From CS1-C013 sp964353745 (lineage in GTDB: Archaea; Aenigmatarchaeota; Aenigmatarchaeia; Aenigmatarchaeales; Aenigmatarchaeaceae), in assembly GCA_964353745.1 (NCBI GenBank), contig CAYGWD010000005.1, positions 1-48,349 on the forward strand: 48,349 nucleotides of DNA, given 5' to 3'. Shown here in pieces: positions 39,244 through 46,607 of this stretch (its first letter is position 1; each line of letters opens with the position of its first letter). Under the pieces are notes generated by a model. That model was not told the origin of the DNA, ran no database searches, and saw nothing but the letters and a program-made list of their open reading frames with translations. The translations under genes were made by a program, and so were the position numbers.

Positions 39244-40521
39244 TTGATTGAATTGAGCTGGATAGACAAGATTTTTAGTAAAAAAGAGGGTGAAAGAATT
39301 GAGGAAATTAAGATTTCACTTGTAGAAGTAGAAGATTTTCTAAGGAACAAGACGGAAAAAGACTTTGAGCCGTTAAAAGATTTCATTAAAAAAGAGCATG
39401 AAAATTTACAATCGGTTGCTAACGACATGAGAAACCAACTTAAAACTCTTGAAGAGGCTTCTTATCCAGAGAGGACATATCCAATAATCATAAGGAAATC
39501 CGTGGGAAGCAGAAAAAGCTTTATTGATAAGATGGACTTTTTAATCGAGCACTTGCAAAGGCCAATTGGAGAAGGCATGGCTTCTTTTCTTAGTTTCCAT
39601 GACGAAACCGATAAGCTGATTAATGCCATAAATTTAGAGACTGTAAAAGACTATGCGGCTGTTAAAATATTATTTGAAAAGGAAGGAAAAGAGGTTGTGC
39701 AAAGCTTTTTTCAAATAGTTGAAATAGACAATAAACTGGGCAACATGCTAAAGGATTTCAAGGAGTATAATTCGAAGATGTTAAAGGCGAAAGAGATTGT
39801 TGCCGAGATATCAAAGCTGGCAGAAGAGTTAAAGGAAAACGAAACAGATGAATTAGAAAAAACGTTAAAAGAAATGGAGGGAAAAGTTAAGGATATTGAA
39901 GACGAGCTAGAAAAATTGCCTGAAAGCGATGAATGGAAAAGGTTCTTAGAAACGCAAAGTGCAAAGGAAGGAATAAAACAGAGCATGCAAAACAAAAAAT
40001 CTGAACTCAATCAAAGCTTATCGCAAATAGAGATACCCCTTAAGAAATACAATTGGTCTGTTAAAAATAGAGTTTTAGATTGCTATTCACAGAAATCGTT
40101 TGATCTTATCCTTTCTGAAGACCCTAGAGGAGGAATTTTCAAGTCCGCTCTCAGAGACATAAAGATGAAAATTCTTGAAGAAGAGCTGAGCTTGAAGGAC
40201 AGTGACAAGTTTTTGGACGTTATAAGCAAAATGATAGAAGATAATACTGTAGGAAAGATAGTTGGTGAATATCTAAAGCTTTCTGATGAGTTAAAAAAAC
40301 AGGAAGAAAGGATAACATCTCAAGATGTTATAAAAAGAAGGAGTAACTTGGAGAATGAGATGAAAAGGTTAAAAGAGGGAATCGGAGAAGTCAAGGATGA
40401 GAAAGAAATAGCTGAAAGGAAAAGAAAAAAGATGCTAGAAGATAGAGAACAGAAATTAGAGGAACTGAAGAATTTAGTAAACATTAATTCTGATAAAAGA
40501 ATTTTATTGCAAATAAATTGA
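39244..40521 (+). CDS. Long coiled-coil protein, unknown
   Basis: A 425-residue, mostly alpha-helical protein. Its coiled-coil stretches run at about 140-270 (ELEKTLKEMEGKVKDIEDEL) and 340-420 (KRRSNLENEMKRLKEGIGEV). The N-terminal part (LSWIDKIFSKKEGERIEEIK) resembles coiled-coil proteins common in DPANN genomes. No membrane segments or catalytic motifs. The start is a TTG (39244 or 39253) 10 bases after a TATATATT stretch; this is uncertain. Serine-rich frames on the other strand are shadows. Confidence 0.7.
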   Translation: MIELSWIDKIFSKKEGERIEEIKISLVEVEDFLRNKTEKDFEPLKDFIKKEHENLQSVANDMRNQLKTLEEASYPERTYPIIIRKSVGSRKSFIDKMDFLIEHLQRPIGEGMASFLSFHDETDKLINAINLETVKDYAAVKILFEKEGKEVVQSFFQIVEIDNKLGNMLKDFKEYNSKMLKAKEIVAEISKLAEELKENETDELEKTLKEMEGKVKDIEDELEKLPESDEWKRFLETQSAKEGIKQSMQNKKSELNQSLSQIEIPLKKYNWSVKNRVLDCYSQKSFDLILSEDPRGGIFKSALRDIKMKILEEELSLKDSDKFLDVISKMIEDNTVGKIVGEYLKLSDELKKQEERITSQDVIKRRSNLENEMKRLKEGIGEVKDEKEIAERKRKKMLEDREQKLEELKNLVNINSDKRILLQIN

Positions 40522-40674
40522 CATTTCATTTTAAGTTTGAACAAACAGGCTAACAATAAAGTCGATAGTGGCATTACAATGTCCCATATCATTAGACCGC
40601 CGAGCAAAATTAGAATTCCTGTCTTAAATATATTATGTCGCTCCCAGGTCAATTAACATCAAGATCATAAGTGA

Positions 40675-40685
40675 TGCAGGGGGCC
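40675..40685. repeat. Copy of the tRNA-Leu 3' end (possible att site)
   Basis: TGCAGGGGGCC is identical to 41391-41401, the last 11 bases of tRNA-Leu read on the + strand; the base before (A) also matches. A GC-rich 12-mer in this AT-rich setting is unlikely by chance. The remainder of 40522-40718 holds no gene I can support. Confidence 0.7.
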
Positions 40686-40718
40686 AACTCTTTTAGAATT
40701 AAGTTCCGTAATTAATTA

Positions 40719-41336
40719 CTAAGTTATCGTACGAATTAATGTATCTTCAGTATCAACTCTTTTAAACAAATCAATATATCCATCTCTTGATAAAGAGTCA
40801 AGTGCATCATGTCTTCTTAAAATTTCTTCAAAACCAGTAGCAATATTTATTTTACCTTGTGGATATACTACAAAAACACTAACTGTTTTAGGTTCATCTC
40901 TGAATGATTTATGAGGCGACCAATCTCTTGTTGGGATTCTTAGAGTCGTTTCAACTCTTTTAATCTTTTTTCCGTCATAAGCCTTTCTTAATTCTTTTAT
41001 GATTTCATTAACTTTAGGATGATTAATAATACCCATAAACGATTGAGGTCTGTCGGTAATTCTTACGAGTAAAGAATCTTTTAATTGATAAGAATCAGGA
41101 TTGCCGAATCCTAACCAGTATGAAGCTTCTTCTTTAGGGCTTTTTGGTAGAATTAATTCCTGTCTTGAGTTTTCCTTTAGTAAATAATTAGTCATCCATA
41201 AGGACAGTGAATAAGATTGTGGCAAATCTTTCTTTAATTTAGTTTTCATTTCTTCTAATGTTTGAATTATATTATTACTTCCATGGATTGTCTTAACATC
41301 TTTTTCAATAAAATCAGAACCAAAATATTCAACCAT
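40719..41336 (-). CDS. Unknown protein in the tRNA-Leu cassette
   Basis: A 205-residue soluble protein, no signal or membrane segment. It has helical N-terminal (TLEEMKTKLKKDLPQSYSLS) and mixed C-terminal parts (KRVETTLRIPTRDWSPHKSF, TVSVFVVYPQGKINIATGFE). I do not recognise the family. It is the only gene between tRNA-Leu and the downstream copy of its 3' end, starting 54 bases from the tRNA and ending 33 bases before the copy. Confidence 0.6.
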   Translation of the reverse strand: MVEYFGSDFIEKDVKTIHGSNNIIQTLEEMKTKLKKDLPQSYSLSLWMTNYLLKENSRQELILPKSPKEEASYWLGFGNPDSYQLKDSLLVRITDRPQSFMGIINHPKVNEIIKELRKAYDGKKIKRVETTLRIPTRDWSPHKSFRDEPKTVSVFVVYPQGKINIATGFEEILRRHDALDSLSRDGYIDLFKRVDTEDTLIRTIT

Positions 41337-41390
41337 AAATGTATTTGAAAGCTAAGATATTTAATCTTATACGGAACTTAACACAAAAAA

Positions 41391-41518
41391 TGCAGGGGGC
41401 CGGATTTGAACCGACGAAGGGACTAACCCACAAGGTCTCTCATGGATTTCTGAGCATCGCATCCTAAGCTTCGCATTTTTTAGATCTTGCGCCTTTGACC
41501 AGACTGGGCGACCCCCGC
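41391..41518 (-). tRNA. tRNA-Leu with ~42-base insertion (anticodon probably UAA)
   Basis: Acceptor GCGGGGG pairs with CCCCTGC (one G-U pair), discriminator A as in leucine tRNAs. The D-arm GCC...GGC contains CTGGTCAAAGGC, the T-arm is GTCGG-TTCAAAT-CCGGC, and the long variable arm (GGG TTAGT CCC) makes it class II. The anticodon region is 59 bases instead of 17, so about 42 are intron. With the register fixed by G26, the stem is CAAGA/CCTTG (one A-C mismatch) and the loop reads TCTAA(G/A)A, giving anticodon UAA but C at position 33. The splice junction and anticodon are uncertain. Its 3' end is duplicated at 40675. Confidence 0.8.
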
Positions 41519-41553
41519 ATAAATCTAACTTTTGTTTTAGAGTATTTAAAATT

Positions 41554-41904
41554 TTAAGAATATGTAGCTGACTTATGCCTCTTAAACCCTATCTTTAAAA
41601 TCCTCTCAATGGGAATCAACCAAAAGACCAGTCCCCATATCAAGCCTTGGGTGCCCCAAAGAAGTCCTACGGCTGAAAAAAAGGTATAAAAAGCATAAGA
41701 ACTAGGGTCAATGTAGTTAACCTTGTACATGCTGATTACTATTACAACTATCAAAAACCCTACAATAGATTCTAGAATGCTTACACGAGACAACATGTGG
41801 TTCTCTTTTTTAGCAACATAGGAAAACCATATTGAGAATATAATCAAAGTTATGTAAGGCTCTATAGTATTGCTTATGTCTGATAAAAATTCAAACCAAT
41901 TCAT
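41554..41904 (-). CDS. Small three-span membrane protein
   Basis: A 116-residue protein with membrane segments at about 15-31, 44-61 and 76-97, and a basic C-terminus (ILKIGFKRHKSATYS). The central loop has KVNYIDPSSYAFYTFFSAVG. No family recognised. Leftward, same strand as the flanking small genes. Confidence 0.6.
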   Translation of the reverse strand: MNWFEFLSDISNTIEPYITLIIFSIWFSYVAKKENHMLSRVSILESIVGFLIVVIVISMYKVNYIDPSSYAFYTFFSAVGLLWGTQGLIWGLVFWLIPIERILKIGFKRHKSATYS

Positions 41905-41940
41905 ATAAAATTATAGACAGGGACTTGAACTTAAATGTTA

Positions 41941-42393
41941 CTAAATCCTTATTTTTTCCAGTTCTTCTCTTAATTTGGTTATCTTAGTTCCCAAATCAGA
42001 AACAGATGTGTCAACCCTTTCCTCAAGAGGCGGCCTGGGAATGTAGCTGATCCCTCTCGGTATTGCAAAGTTCATGCTAAAATCATTGACAGACTGAGAG
42101 AAGCTCTGTATGGTCCTGAGCAACAGTTCGTCGGATTCAGAGTCTATTTTTTTGATTTGTTCCTTGAAGGACAAGAGGAATTGAATGTTTTTCATTGACA
42201 TCTTCAGTTTCTGTATGCTCCCAAGGATTTCCTTATATTTCTCTATCTTAACGAACAGCGGTGCTATCTTCGGAGTTTCCTCAATCATTTTCTCTAGATC
42301 AATTATCTCGTGAGGCAAAGGCCTGGATTCCAGAGGCTCGTTTTGCGGTTTTTTAAAAACCTCTCTCTTTATTGCTTCTATGTCATCATCCAT
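41941..42393 (-). CDS. Coiled-coil protein, unknown
   Basis: A 150-residue soluble, mainly helical protein: MDDDIEAIKREVFKKPQNEP at the N-terminus, helices around FVKIEKYKEILGSIQKLKMS, a Pro-rich link (IPRGISYIPRPPLEERVD) and a C-terminal coiled coil (DLGTKITKLREELEKIRI). No family recognised; length and layout are compatible with a structural or adaptor protein. Confidence 0.6.
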   Translation of the reverse strand: MDDDIEAIKREVFKKPQNEPLESRPLPHEIIDLEKMIEETPKIAPLFVKIEKYKEILGSIQKLKMSMKNIQFLLSFKEQIKKIDSESDELLLRTIQSFSQSVNDFSMNFAIPRGISYIPRPPLEERVDTSVSDLGTKITKLREELEKIRI

Positions 42394-42452
42394 GAGACCA
42401 CTAAAAATTATTTATCAAGTCTATATATATTGTTGATGGTAATTGCTATGCG

Positions 42453-42734
42453 CTACAAGTATTCCTTTATTATCTTTGGTATGAGCACTAATCCTATGTA
42501 AGTTAGTATCGCGCCAAATGAACCCAAGGAGAACATCATGAAAAACAGGTTGCAGTATAACTGGGAAATGCTCATTCCTATTGACTGCTGTATATAACTG
42601 AATGAATTTTGGTCTGCTAATATGCCTATGGAAGCGCTAAACACAATCGCATAGTAGATGAAGACTACCCCTAAAAAAGAGAGTCCTATTGTCAATGACA
42701 AGTATCTCAAGTATTTTAAACCTTTTTCTTTCAT
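42453..42734 (-). CDS. Small two-span membrane protein
   Basis: A 93-residue protein with membrane segments at about 11-33 and 60-86 and a loop with ADQNSFSYIQQSIGMSISQL. No family recognised. It begins 33 bases downstream of tRNA-Gly on the same strand. Confidence 0.6.
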   Translation of the reverse strand: MKEKGLKYLRYLSLTIGLSFLGVVFIYYAIVFSASIGILADQNSFSYIQQSIGMSISQLYCNLFFMMFSLGSFGAILTYIGLVLIPKIIKEYL

Positions 42735-42767
42735 ACTCTAATTATAGAGAAAACCAGAATTTAAAGG

Positions 42768-42852
42768 TGCGCCGACCGGGATTCGAACCCGGGTCGTCAG
42801 CTATTCGCTTTTAGATTGGCAAGCTGATATCCTACCGCTAGACTATCGGCGC
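42768..42852 (-). tRNA. tRNA-Gly (GCC) with 14-base intron
   Basis: Acceptor GCGCCGA/TCGGCGC with discriminator A; D-arm GTC...GAT; anticodon stem TCAGC/GCTGA; loop TTGCCA, then a 14-base intron (42803-42816, beginning ATCTAAAA), then A38; variable CGAC; T-arm CCGGG-TTCGAAT-CCCGG. The intron is at the canonical 37/38 site. The mature tRNA would be 71 bases. The 5' ten bases overlap the end of the Nudix gene. Confidence 0.95.
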
Positions 42853-43280
42853 GTTGACCAATAAGTTCCTTTATGCTTTTTATATTTTAAATAGTCTTCT
42901 ATGATTTTGAAGTGGTCAAAGGCCAAATCGTCTTTATTTAATTTTCTCATGTCATAGAAGCCTGCAAACCTTGCATCACTTCCAGCTTTCAGACTGCCGC
43001 CAATTATTTCTGCAACAAAGACTATTGTCATCCTGTGCTCTCTCGGGTCTCTTCCAGGTTCAGAGTATACGCCCAGTATGTCTGATAATCTTACATCAAG
43101 GCTGGTTTCCTCCTTGACCTCCCTTGCGGTTGCATCTTCAACGGTTTCTCCGTAATCTACATGCCCGCCCGGGAAAGCGAGTTTACCTTTGTAAGGCTCT
43201 ATCGCCCTGTTTATCAACACCAGTTTGCTTTCCTTTTCTATTATCGCGTCTACAACAGGTATAGGATTCCTGTATCTCAT
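42843..43280 (-). CDS. Nudix hydrolase (ADP-ribose pyrophosphatase-like)
   Basis: A ~145-residue Nudix protein: VVDAIIEKESKLVLINRAIE, then the Nudix box GGHVDYGETVEDATAREVKE followed by ETSLDV, and VYSEPGRDPREHRMTIVFVA as in ADP-ribose/NADH pyrophosphatases. The ATG at 43280 has GGTGAT before it. Its last codons (STRR, stop TAG at 42843) lie inside tRNA-Gly on the same strand, so mRNA and tRNA must share a transcript segment or compete in processing. Confidence 0.9.
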   Translation of the reverse strand: MRYRNPIPVVDAIIEKESKLVLINRAIEPYKGKLAFPGGHVDYGETVEDATAREVKEETSLDVRLSDILGVYSEPGRDPREHRMTIVFVAEIIGGSLKAGSDARFAGFYDMRKLNKDDLAFDHFKIIEDYLKYKKHKGTYWSTRR

Positions 43281-43600
43281 AAAATCACCCATTTGATAAT
43301 TGTCAAAAGAACACCATCTGAAATTCGAAAGAGGAAATTTTTTCCAGTTCTAGAATTAACGGTAATTTATTGCCTGAACCGATTATAAGGTCAATTTTTA
43401 GAGCCAATTATTCATTTGCGAGAGGACCAGAAAGTCCTATGTTTGGACTTGTATTTCAAATAATCCTTTATAATCTTATAGTGATCTTTTGAATAACAAT
43501 ATTCTTTTGTTCTTGATTATGAAAACTCCGCTATGGATTCTGGTAAAAAGCATATTAGAATTTTCAGTTTAAAAATAGCGCCGACGGCAAGTAATGAAAA
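43281..43600. other. Gene-poor stretch with repeat fragments
   Basis: No gene supported. It contains AACCGATTATAAGGT at 43377-43391 (identical to 1890-1904), a short hairpin GGACCAGAAAGTCC at 43423-43436, and at its end the tRNA-Ser 3'-end fragment. It may be debris from integration. Confidence 0.4.
43579..43589. repeat. Copy of the broken tRNA-Ser 3' end (possible att site)
   Basis: CGCCGACGGCA is identical to 44387-44397, the last 11 bases of the broken tRNA-Ser on the + strand. The two copies are 808 bases apart with one gene between. The first 8 bases of GCGCCGAC are also shared with the tRNA-Gly 3' end, so that origin is a weaker alternative. Confidence 0.6.
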
Positions 43601-44323
43601 TTATTTTAAGCCGAATCTTTCAGCTATTCTTTGGGATAAACTTTTTATCTGTATACCAGATATCTTCCTGTGAGCTTCTCCTTCCTTTAATAATTTCTTA
43701 AAAACATTTTTTGGTATTTCTCTAACGATTTTCCATCCAACATAACTGTCTTCTCTGTATCTTTCTTCAAGTGCAGCAAAAACTATTTTACCTCCGATGC
43801 CGGTTTTTCCATAATACTTTGCCAGAGAATTTGATTCTTTAAATAAAGTATCCCTTTCTTTTAGAGTTTTATCTACGCATTCTTTTGCTGAAAGTCTAGG
43901 TAAAATAAATTTAGAATTTATTGCAAAGGGCACTGGATTTTTCATATATTCTTGAAGTATTATCTCCGCAATCCTGTAAGCAACTCCTTCTTCCCATCTT
44001 AATTTTGTTCTTGCTTCTTTATCTTTTAAGAGTTCTTTCTCATTATGATCTGTTGGATAAGCGCCATTACTCAAATGCCTATGAAAGTAATGAGGCATTT
44101 CTCCACCAAAATGTATCAAAGCATCAATACCATGATTAAAATTTGGGTTAATTTCTATAATATCTTGTTCGTGATTGTACATAGGCCTTGGCAAATTCGA
44201 ATTAAAATATATATGTGGATAATCAATTTTGTCTCCTTTTTCGCACATTTCTTCAGTACAAATATCATATGAGACTCTCTTTGCACGTTCAGCTACTTTT
44301 TCATGTTCCTTTGATCTGAACAT
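43601..44323 (-). CDS. Zincin-like protein in the tRNA-Ser cassette
   Basis: A 240-residue soluble protein. Residues near 75 read ALIHFGGEMPHYFHRHLSNG. This resembles a zinc-protease helix (x-H-E-x-x-H-Y) but the first His is Gly (GGEMPH), with other His nearby, so the site is degenerate or differently liganded. The rest is helical with a basic C-terminus (KKLLKEGEAHRKISG). No family is recognised with confidence. An ATTTAAATC promoter lies about 30 bases before the ATG. It is the only gene between the two copies of the tRNA-Ser 3' end, like the gene in the tRNA-Leu cassette. Confidence 0.6.
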   Translation of the reverse strand: MFRSKEHEKVAERAKRVSYDICTEEMCEKGDKIDYPHIYFNSNLPRPMYNHEQDIIEINPNFNHGIDALIHFGGEMPHYFHRHLSNGAYPTDHNEKELLKDKEARTKLRWEEGVAYRIAEIILQEYMKNPVPFAINSKFILPRLSAKECVDKTLKERDTLFKESNSLAKYYGKTGIGGKIVFAALEERYREDSYVGWKIVREIPKNVFKKLLKEGEAHRKISGIQIKSLSQRIAERFGLK

Positions 44324-44386
44324 GGTTAATTTTATGCTACAAAAAGATTTAAATCCATCAAAATGACGGCTTGGAATGATAATTCA

Positions 44387-44407
44387 CGCCGACGGCAGGA
44401 TTTGAAC
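44387..44407 (-). pseudogene. 3' fragment (positions 53-73) of a second tRNA-Ser
   Basis: On the minus strand: GTTCAAATCCTGC then CGTCGGC and discriminator G. This is the T-loop, the 3' T-stem and the acceptor 3' strand of a tRNA; the 5' half of the T-stem is missing. CGTCGGC pairs fully (one G-U) with GCCGATG of the 5' fragment at 45418-45424. It lies seven bases beyond the 3' end of tRNA-Ser(CGA). Confidence 0.75.
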
Positions 44408-44414
44408 AAGTTGA

Positions 44415-44510
44415 CGCTGGGAGCAGGATTTGAACCTGCACACCCTTTCGAGTACCGGTTATCCCAAAAAATTCGAGACCGGCGCAATAACCTGACTCTG
44501 CCATCCCAGC
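44415..44510 (-). tRNA. tRNA-Ser (CGA) with 11-base intron
   Basis: Acceptor GCTGGGA/TCCCAGC, discriminator G; D-arm GCA...TGC; anticodon stem CCGGT/ACCGG; loop CTCGAA, an 11-base intron (44461-44471, TTTTTTGGGAT), then A38; long variable arm (ACTC GAAA GGGT); T-arm GCAGG-TTCAAAT-CCTGC. This is a class II serine tRNA with anticodon CGA and intron at the canonical 37/38 site. The mature tRNA would be 85 bases. Confidence 0.93.
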
Positions 44511-44577
44511 TTTACTACTTTTAGTGGTAGTAAATCTTTATCTCTTTATTTTTATATATTTTTGTTAGTTATTGAAT

Positions 44578-45396
44578 ATGCATGGTTACAAACATAGCAT
44601 CGTTCTTATTAAGAATGTTTTTGCTATGTTATCAAAAATAAGCAGAAATTTTACCTTCTTTTCGCCTAAGTTCTTAAGAAGCAACCCCCAAACTCTATTG
44701 CTATTTCGTTTGCAACTAGGTCTTGACCAAGAAGAATTTGCCAGTCTGATAGGTAAAGCAAAGAGCACAATTTCATATTACGAAAATTGCAAAAGCGCTC
44801 CTACACTAAAATCAGCTAATAAAATACTAAATAAAATCTTATCACAAGTAAAACTTCCTTTGAATGAAGAACTAATTATATCAAGGTTTCAAGAACAAAA
44901 GAAAAAATCAAACGGATTTTCTGATAGAAGAAGAGCGATAGAATTAGCTTACGAATCAAATAAGAACTGGAAAAGAAGACAAGAAGTTGGAGTTAATTTG
45001 GTAAAAAATTCCTACAGAACCAAACAAGAAAAAATGATAGAAAATGCTCTGAAGACACATAAAATAGATTTTACATCTCAGGTTGCGTTATTATTAGGAG
45101 AGAGTAGAGCTGGAGCAATCGTAGCGGACTTTCTCTTGGATTGCAAAAAGAAAATGGTTATTGAAGCAACAGAAGATTGTTTGGATTTTATGTTCTCGAA
45201 GCAATGTAAAAGAAGAGCAATGTTACTTGCGTATAGAGGTTTCAGAATTAAGAAATATTTTCCTGATTATTATACGGTTATATTCCTTTCTCAAGATAAA
45301 ATCCATGAGCGAATTAGACAAATCTTAGAAGAGGCTTATGACAAAGTGATAATAGGTAACAACATTAACACATTGATTAGTATTGCCAGAGACTGA
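44578..45396 (+). CDS. XRE-type HTH protein with nuclease-like C-terminal domain
   Basis: A ~272-residue protein. About residues 40-95 (LLLFRLQLGLDQEEFASLIG, then KAKSTISYYENCKSAPTLKS) form a Cro/CI-type helix-turn-helix. A basic linker follows, then a domain from ~155 (MIENALKTHKIDFTSQVALL, ADFLLDCKKKMVIEATED). Its strand order and D...E residues recall PD-(D/E)XK/Vsr-like folds, although the usual E-x-K lysine is not in place (E-A-T). The ATG at 44578 follows a TTTTTATATATTTTT TATA box; TTG at 44572 is less likely. The gene stops exactly where the 5' fragment of a tRNA-Ser begins and lies between the two parts of that tRNA. Confidence 0.72.
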   Translation: MHGYKHSIVLIKNVFAMLSKISRNFTFFSPKFLRSNPQTLLLFRLQLGLDQEEFASLIGKAKSTISYYENCKSAPTLKSANKILNKILSQVKLPLNEELIISRFQEQKKKSNGFSDRRRAIELAYESNKNWKRRQEVGVNLVKNSYRTKQEKMIENALKTHKIDFTSQVALLLGESRAGAIVADFLLDCKKKMVIEATEDCLDFMFSKQCKRRAMLLAYRGFRIKKYFPDYYTVIFLSQDKIHERIRQILEEAYDKVIIGNNINTLISIARD

Positions 45397-45424
45397 CGCG
45401 ATCACCAGATTCTGCCACATCGGC
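45397..45424 (-). pseudogene. 5' fragment (positions 1-26) of the second tRNA-Ser
   Basis: Minus strand: GCCGATG, TG, then GCAGAATCTGGTGATCGC and G26. It aligns with tRNA-Ser(CGA) over positions 8-26 (TGGCAGA.TC.GGT.AT.GCG) and its acceptor pairs with the 3' fragment at 44387. The anticodon arm, variable arm and 5' T-stem are missing; the sequence runs instead into the 3' end of the HTH gene. Confidence 0.7.
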
Positions 45425-45456
45425 ATATTAGAAAATTGTAAAGAGACTATAATAAA

Positions 45457-46224
45457 TTAAGCTTTATCATTAATAGAATTTAAATTAAATTTATTTTCCT
45501 TTAAAATTTTATAGGCTTTAGCCGTAAGTTTTCCAAGTTCTGTAATTTCAATTTTCTGTCTTTTTCTACTAATGGTCCTGACTATTATAAATTGTTCCCT
45601 TCTTAACTCTCTTATGCAATGACTCATTGAAACTATAGCACTATTAATACTTTTTATTTTTCCAAATTTTTCAATCCCTATTTTTTCTACAAAACTTCTT
45701 AAAGAACCAGTTATAGAACTTTTATGTTCAAGTAAATGTTCTAGAAAAATTGACTGTAGTTCGCTAGGTATAATAACAGGTAATTTTATTAATTCTACGG
45801 CTCTAACATCATTTTTAGAAACAATTTTCCTTTCAGGACTGTAGACTGATGACCTTATATAATATCCTTTTGAATTTGTTATCGAAGCTGCAAGCCAAGC
45901 AGCAAATGCCGACATTCTAGGTCCAAAAATATGAGCTATTACTTCATTGCCACGCTTCTTTTCTTTAATCATAATATCAAAAATAGTAAGGAACATTTCT
46001 TCAAAATCCTCGTAAGAAACATACATGTATTTTTTCTCTGCTAGGGATATTAAGGAATCTAACTCTTTACGAATAGGCTCTTGTAACTTGTTATATTCTT
46101 TGTCGATATCATGTTCGATTTTATAATTTAAGAAATAAACCTTGTTAGGAGGGAATTTCTTTAGGAGGTAAATGTTTCTTTCTTTCTCTAAACCTAAAGG
46201 AATTATATGAACGTAATTAGTCAT
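45457..46224 (-). CDS. HFX_2341/DUF6293-like regulator (CARF-like + winged helix)
   Basis: A 255-residue protein. The N-terminal half, VHIIPLGLEKERNIYLLKKF then PPNKVYFLNYK, has the Rossmann-like start (H-x-x-P-L-G, V-Y-x-L) of HFX_2341/DUF6293 archaeal regulators, whose sensor is related to CARF domains. HIFGPRMSAFAAWLAASITN is the second ligand-pocket segment. The C-terminal half has a winged helix (IVSMSHCIRELRREQFIIVR, RKRQKIEITELGKLTAKAYK). It probably binds a small nucleotide-like ligand and controls transcription. No CRISPR locus is in the window. It is divergent from the small-gene run at 46332. Confidence 0.75.
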   Translation of the reverse strand: MTNYVHIIPLGLEKERNIYLLKKFPPNKVYFLNYKIEHDIDKEYNKLQEPIRKELDSLISLAEKKYMYVSYEDFEEMFLTIFDIMIKEKKRGNEVIAHIFGPRMSAFAAWLAASITNSKGYYIRSSVYSPERKIVSKNDVRAVELIKLPVIIPSELQSIFLEHLLEHKSSITGSLRSFVEKIGIEKFGKIKSINSAIVSMSHCIRELRREQFIIVRTISRKRQKIEITELGKLTAKAYKILKENKFNLNSINDKA

Positions 46225-46331
46225 ATTATTAATATTAGGCCTAAATTATTTAAATCTACCTATTATTATTAATGCTTACCCGTCTTTATTAATTGTCAAA
46301 TTTTATGCTCCTGAATCAATAATTATTTTAC

Positions 46332-46607
46332 ATGGGAGTAGCAGAGCCTTTTTTAACAGATGATACTTATACTGCGGAAAGAGCTTATAGAATTCTTGGT
46401 GCACATGTTCCAAATTTTACTAAATATGACTTTTTTCAAAGATTTTTTTCTGACACTGATTTTAGAAGAGGAAGTTTACATAGTGTAACATTGTTAGATA
46501 AAATTGAGTCTATAGAATGCGAAAGTGATCCAAATTACACTCCTTTATGTTTTGAATTTAGAAAAATAGTTGAAAAAATAAGGAGGGATTTATGTGATGA
46601 GTACTGA
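46332..46607 (+). CDS. Small unknown protein, operon head
   Basis: A 91-residue acidic soluble protein containing TAERAYRILGAHVPNFTKYD, SLHSVTLLDKIESIECESDP and PLCFEFRKIVEKIRRDLC. No family recognised. The pattern E-S-D-P-N-Y...C recurs as E-A-D-P-N-F...C in the next protein, suggesting distant relation. It is divergent from the CARF-like regulator with about 107 bases between, a natural target of that regulator. Confidence 0.55.
   Translation: MGVAEPFLTDDTYTAERAYRILGAHVPNFTKYDFFQRFFSDTDFRRGSLHSVTLLDKIESIECESDPNYTPLCFEFRKIVEKIRRDLCDEY

Noticed and set aside
39711..40010. Ser/Phe-rich frame on the minus strand
   Set aside because: Low-complexity shadow of the coiled-coil gene's Lys/Glu codons.
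40320..40652. 110-aa minus-strand frame reaching the tRNA-Leu cassette
   Set aside because: Mostly antisense to the coiled-coil gene and of shadow-like composition; no promoter or Shine-Dalgarno site.
43423..43470. Possible short ORF or small RNA around the GGACCAGAAAGTCC hairpin
   Set aside because: The hairpin is short and the ATG at 43439 opens only about 15 codons; nothing supports a gene.
44387..45424. True trans-spliced split tRNA (Nanoarchaeum type)
   Set aside because: Known split tRNAs together carry a whole tRNA. Here positions 27-52, including the anticodon arm, are absent beside both fragments, so a relic fits better.
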